Shown here piece by piece: positions 61,680-64,000 of a stretch of DNA of 64,000 nucleotides. Positions within the stretch are counted from its first letter, which is position 1, and each line of letters starts with the position of its first letter. The DNA is from an uncultured Flavobacteriales bacterium. GTDB lineage: Bacteria > Bacteroidota > Bacteroidia > Flavobacteriales_D > Crocinitomicaceae. The stretch spans positions 1 to 64,000 of the forward strand of contig CAJQPA010000028.1 in the NCBI GenBank assembly GCA_905480145.1, in the 5' to 3' direction. Position numbers and translations under genes: made by a program. A model generated the notes under the pieces. The model saw only the letters and a program-made list of their open reading frames with translations, ran no database searches and was not told where the DNA came from.

Positions 61680-63476
61680 TTATTTGCTTCCTCTCTTACG
61701 TTCGTTTTCTTTCAATAAGATCTTACGCATTCTTAAACTTTCCGGTGTACATTCAACATACTCATCAGCTTGAATATATTCAAGACATTCTTCCAAACTA
61801 AATGTTTTTGGTGGAACAATTCTAACTTTCGCATCCGTGCCAGACTTACGCATATTCGTTAATTGTTTTGTCTTAGTAACATTAACAACCAAATCATTTG
61901 CACGACTGTTTTCACCAATCACTTGTCCTTCATAAATTGCTTCACCTGGCTCAATAAAGAAAGTACCTCTTTCCTGAAGGTTATTCAATGAGAAAGGAAT
62001 TGAAGTTCCAAGTTCCATAGAAATTAAAGATCCGTTCAAACGTCCAGGAATATCTCCTTTATATGGTTGGTATTCTAAAAATCTATGTGACATAATTGCC
62101 TCACCAGCAGTAGCCGTTAGCAAGTAGTTACGCAATCCAATGATCCCTCTTGAAGGAACCTGGAAAGTAATAGTCATACGCTCCCCTTTAGGAACCATAT
62201 TAATCATTTCTCCCTTTCTCTTAGTTACTGCCTCAACAGCTGTACCACTATTTACTTCTGGTAAATCAATTGTCAACTCTTCAATAGGCTCACATTTCTT
62301 ACCGTCGATTTCTTTTATCAATACTTGAGGCTGACCAACTTGTAATTCGTAACCCTCACGACGCATTGTTTCAACCAAAACAGACAAGTGCATTACACCG
62401 CGTCCAAAAACCATCCATTTATCAGCCTTATCCGTTTTACCAACTCTCATTGCTAAATTCTTCTCAAGCTCTTTATCTAAACGTTCAGAAATGTGACGAG
62501 ATGTTACCATCTTCCCTTCTTTACCAAAGAAAGGAGAATCGTTAATTGTAAACAACATACTCATTGTTGGCTCATCAATAGCGATGCTCTCTAGAGGCTC
62601 TGGGTTTTCAATATCACAAATTGAATCTCCAATTTCAAAACCTTCGATACCTGTAATTGCGCAAAGATCTCCACCTTGAACTGAATCAACTTTTACTCGG
62701 TTTGTTCCTTCAAAAACAAAAACATCTTTGATTTTGTGCTTTTGTTGCGAACCATCTGCTTTCGCAAGAATGATAGGCATATTCGGTTTAATTTCACCTC
62801 TAGTCAAACGTCCAATCGCAATACGACCAACGAATGAAGAGAAATCCAATGAAGTAATCAATAGTTGAGTGTTACCTTCTTCAATCGTAATTGGTGGGTA
62901 ATAATCAAGAATTTTATCTAATAAAGGTGTAATCGAAGTTGTTGGTTTTTTCCAATCTTCAGACATCCAACCGTTCTTTGCAGAACCATATATTGTTGGG
63001 AAATCTAATTGATCTTCATTTGCGTCTAATTCGAACATCAAATCAAATACCTTCTCATGGACCTCATCAGGAGTGCAATTGTCTTTATCAACCTTATTGA
63101 CAACTACCATTGGCTTAATTCCCATTGATAATGCTTTACCTAAAACAAAACGTGTTTGAGGCATTGGTCCTTCAAAAGCATCAACTAATAAACAAACACC
63201 ATCAGCCATGTTCAAAACACGTTCAACCTCTCCACCGAAATCGGCGTGACCAGGTGTATCAATGATATTAATTTTTGTCCCTTTATATGATACCGATACG
63301 TTTTTAGAAACAATCGTGATCCCACGTTCTCTTTCCAAATCATTGCTATCCATGATTAATTCACCTTTTGGGCGACTTCTTTCATCAACAACAGCTCCAG
63401 CTTCAATCATTTTATCTACTAATGTCGTTTTCCCGTGATCGACATGGGCGATAATTGCAATATTTCTTATTTCCAT
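61680..63476 (-). CDS. typA: Ribosome-associated GTPase TypA/BipA
   Basis: A translational GTPase that binds the 70S ribosome and helps large-subunit assembly and stress adaptation. G1 is AHVDHGKTTLV near the start, G2 ERERGITIVSKN, G3 DTPGHADFGGEVERVL, and G4 VVNKVDKD; EF-G-like domains follow, with TypA-specific SRGIIGLRNYLLTATAGEAI and the C-terminal domain to residue 598. Length is normal for the family. It lies 21 bases after the DEAD-box helicase gene on the same strand, suggesting a shared RNA/ribosome-related transcript. Confidence 0.97.
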   Translation of the reverse strand: MEIRNIAIIAHVDHGKTTLVDKMIEAGAVVDERSRPKGELIMDSNDLERERGITIVSKNVSVSYKGTKINIIDTPGHADFGGEVERVLNMADGVCLLVDAFEGPMPQTRFVLGKALSMGIKPMVVVNKVDKDNCTPDEVHEKVFDLMFELDANEDQLDFPTIYGSAKNGWMSEDWKKPTTSITPLLDKILDYYPPITIEEGNTQLLITSLDFSSFVGRIAIGRLTRGEIKPNMPIILAKADGSQQKHKIKDVFVFEGTNRVKVDSVQGGDLCAITGIEGFEIGDSICDIENPEPLESIAIDEPTMSMLFTINDSPFFGKEGKMVTSRHISERLDKELEKNLAMRVGKTDKADKWMVFGRGVMHLSVLVETMRREGYELQVGQPQVLIKEIDGKKCEPIEELTIDLPEVNSGTAVEAVTKRKGEMINMVPKGERMTITFQVPSRGIIGLRNYLLTATAGEAIMSHRFLEYQPYKGDIPGRLNGSLISMELGTSIPFSLNNLQERGTFFIEPGEAIYEGQVIGENSRANDLVVNVTKTKQLTNMRKSGTDAKVRIVPPKTFSLEECLEYIQADEYVECTPESLRMRKILLKENERKRGSK

Positions 63477-63497
63477 AATATATATAATATCTAATTA

Positions 63498-64000
63498 TTA
63501 ATCTCTTCTACCGTAACTTCCATCACGTCTTCCACCACCAGATCTGCGATCTCCACCGCTTGATCTTCTGTCTCCTCCGCCACTGCGACGATCTCCACCA
63601 CCAGATCTGCGATCTCCACCACCGGATCTTCTTTCACCGCTAAAACTACCTCTACCGCCACCAGTTCTTCTGTTTCCACCACTTCGGCTTCCACCGCCGC
63701 CTCCGTCACGTTTTTTTGTAACTTCAACTTTTACGCGATGTCCTTCGTAATCGGCACCATTCACTTCTTTAATGATCTTATCAGCTAAATCTTTATCAGC
63801 ATCAAAGAATGAAAAAGACTCAAGGATATCAATACGTCCAATTTTATCTGAACCTAAATCTGTTGTATCACAAATAACTCTTAAAAGTCCACCAGGATTT
63901 AATCCATCACGACCACCAAGATTTACAAAGAAACGAGTTTTGTTCTCATCATCTCTTCTGTCACCTCTTCCACCTCTGTCTCTATCCCTTCCGCCTCTAT
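63498..64000 (-). CDS. DEAD-box RNA helicase, C-terminal part only
   Basis: The open frame enters from the right edge and ends at 63498, giving about 166 residues. The visible part has an Arg/Gly/Asp-rich linker, then a DbpA-type RNA-binding domain (RFFVNLGGRDGLNPGGLLRV and IDILESFSFFDADKDLAD), then a basic tail of five GGDRRSG-type repeats. This is the tail of CsdA/DbpA-like helicases that remodel rRNA and cold-stress mRNAs; the helicase core lies outside the window. typA follows after 21 bases. Confidence 0.9.
   Translation of the reverse strand, partial: RGGRDRDRGGRGDRRDDENKTRFFVNLGGRDGLNPGGLLRVICDTTDLGSDKIGRIDILESFSFFDADKDLADKIIKEVNGADYEGHRVKVEVTKKRDGGGGGSRSGGNRRTGGGRGSFSGERRSGGGDRRSGGGDRRSGGGDRRSSGGDRRSGGGRRDGSYGRRD
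63534..63638 (-). repeat. Five tandem 21-bp repeats in the helicase tail
   Basis: Five in-frame 21-base units encode the heptapeptide GGDRRSG and close variants at the end of the helicase gene. They form an RGG-like, probably disordered RNA-binding tail. Such repeats can gain or lose units by slippage. Confidence 0.8.

Noticed and set aside
63534-63638. Regular short repeats that resemble a CRISPR array at first sight
   Set aside because: The units are contiguous, without spacers, and in frame with a helicase C-terminus.
63491-63727. A minus-strand frame rich in Val, Glu and Ala at the right edge
   Set aside because: It is an out-of-frame reading of the helicase tail repeats; the frame ending at 63498 has a recognisable RNA-binding domain.

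Overview
The window is AT-rich bacterial chromosome from a Bacteroidota member, most likely a marine-type Flavobacteriales; the family cannot be fixed from the sequence alone. Pointers are the type IX secretion (T9SS) signatures (a PorX-type response regulator/PglZ protein, a PorP/SprF protein, a type B and a type A C-terminal sorting domain), tandem DUF4369/TlpA thioredoxins, head-GIN, DUF2141 and FadL-type envelope proteins, Bacteroidota-style TAnnTTTG promoter elements and almost no Shine-Dalgarno sequences. Gene density is high. I see no insertion sequence, prophage, integrase, rRNA or CRISPR array. One tRNA (His) is present.

Layout. 1-3 kb: a cut-off hypothetical gene, then a minus-strand run GNAT > zinc-ribbon protein > SelO > MsrA that looks like a redox/protein-repair operon. 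3-7 kb: a membrane protein, a TPR/PD40/OmpA-like envelope protein with a strong terminator, an ExoX-type exonuclease and an FAH-family hydrolase. 7-11 kb: a sugar-phosphate transferase, a lipoprotein, a Gfo/Idh/MocA oxidoreductase and a DinB-family protein, all minus. tRNA-His with promoter and terminator lies at 11.2 kb. 11.3-14.5 kb: minus operon radC > deacetylase-like > DUF423 > metallo-beta-lactamase-fold hydrolase. 14.7-24.3 kb: GH3 lipoprotein, then a long plus-strand run (VTC polyphosphate polymerase, DUF4956, lpxK, punA, gatB, two TlpA-like proteins, lpxH, YjdM/PhnA). 24.3-34.8 kb: acyltransferase, MDR oxidoreductase, prfC, a secreted HExxH protein, an HsdR-N-like nuclease-fold protein, alanine-dehydrogenase-like protein, tsaE-porX, HD phosphohydrolase, a carboxypeptidase-regulatory-like secreted protein.

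35-49 kb: guaB, then three consecutive periplasmic parvulin-type chaperones, MoxR, and a T9SS surface operon (small secreted protein, 1253-residue type B cargo, PorP/SprF, OmpA-family protein) with a recognisable promoter. 49-64 kb: FkbM methyltransferase, MscS channel, EF-P, a degenerate coding region, a T9SS-exported PHB-depolymerase-like esterase, a small orphan gene with its own terminator, SGNH lipoprotein, WD40 protein, 4Fe-4S protein, DUF2141, head-GIN, FadL-like porin, VIT-family transporter, phosphosulfolactate synthase, a TPR protein, TypA and the 3' end of a DEAD-box helicase gene.

Much of the window builds or services the cell envelope: lipid A (lpxK, lpxH), outer-membrane chaperones, T9SS cargo and its regulator, thioredoxin-like periplasmic proteins and several lipoproteins. 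I did not find a clearly new multi-gene system. The best leads are the SelO/MsrA operon with its uncharacterised zinc-ribbon partner, a phosphosulfolactate synthase outside its classical pathway, an alanine-dehydrogenase-like enzyme lacking the usual active-site His, the secreted HExxH protein, and the degenerate coding region with an 18-bp perfect inverted repeat near 51.8 kb.
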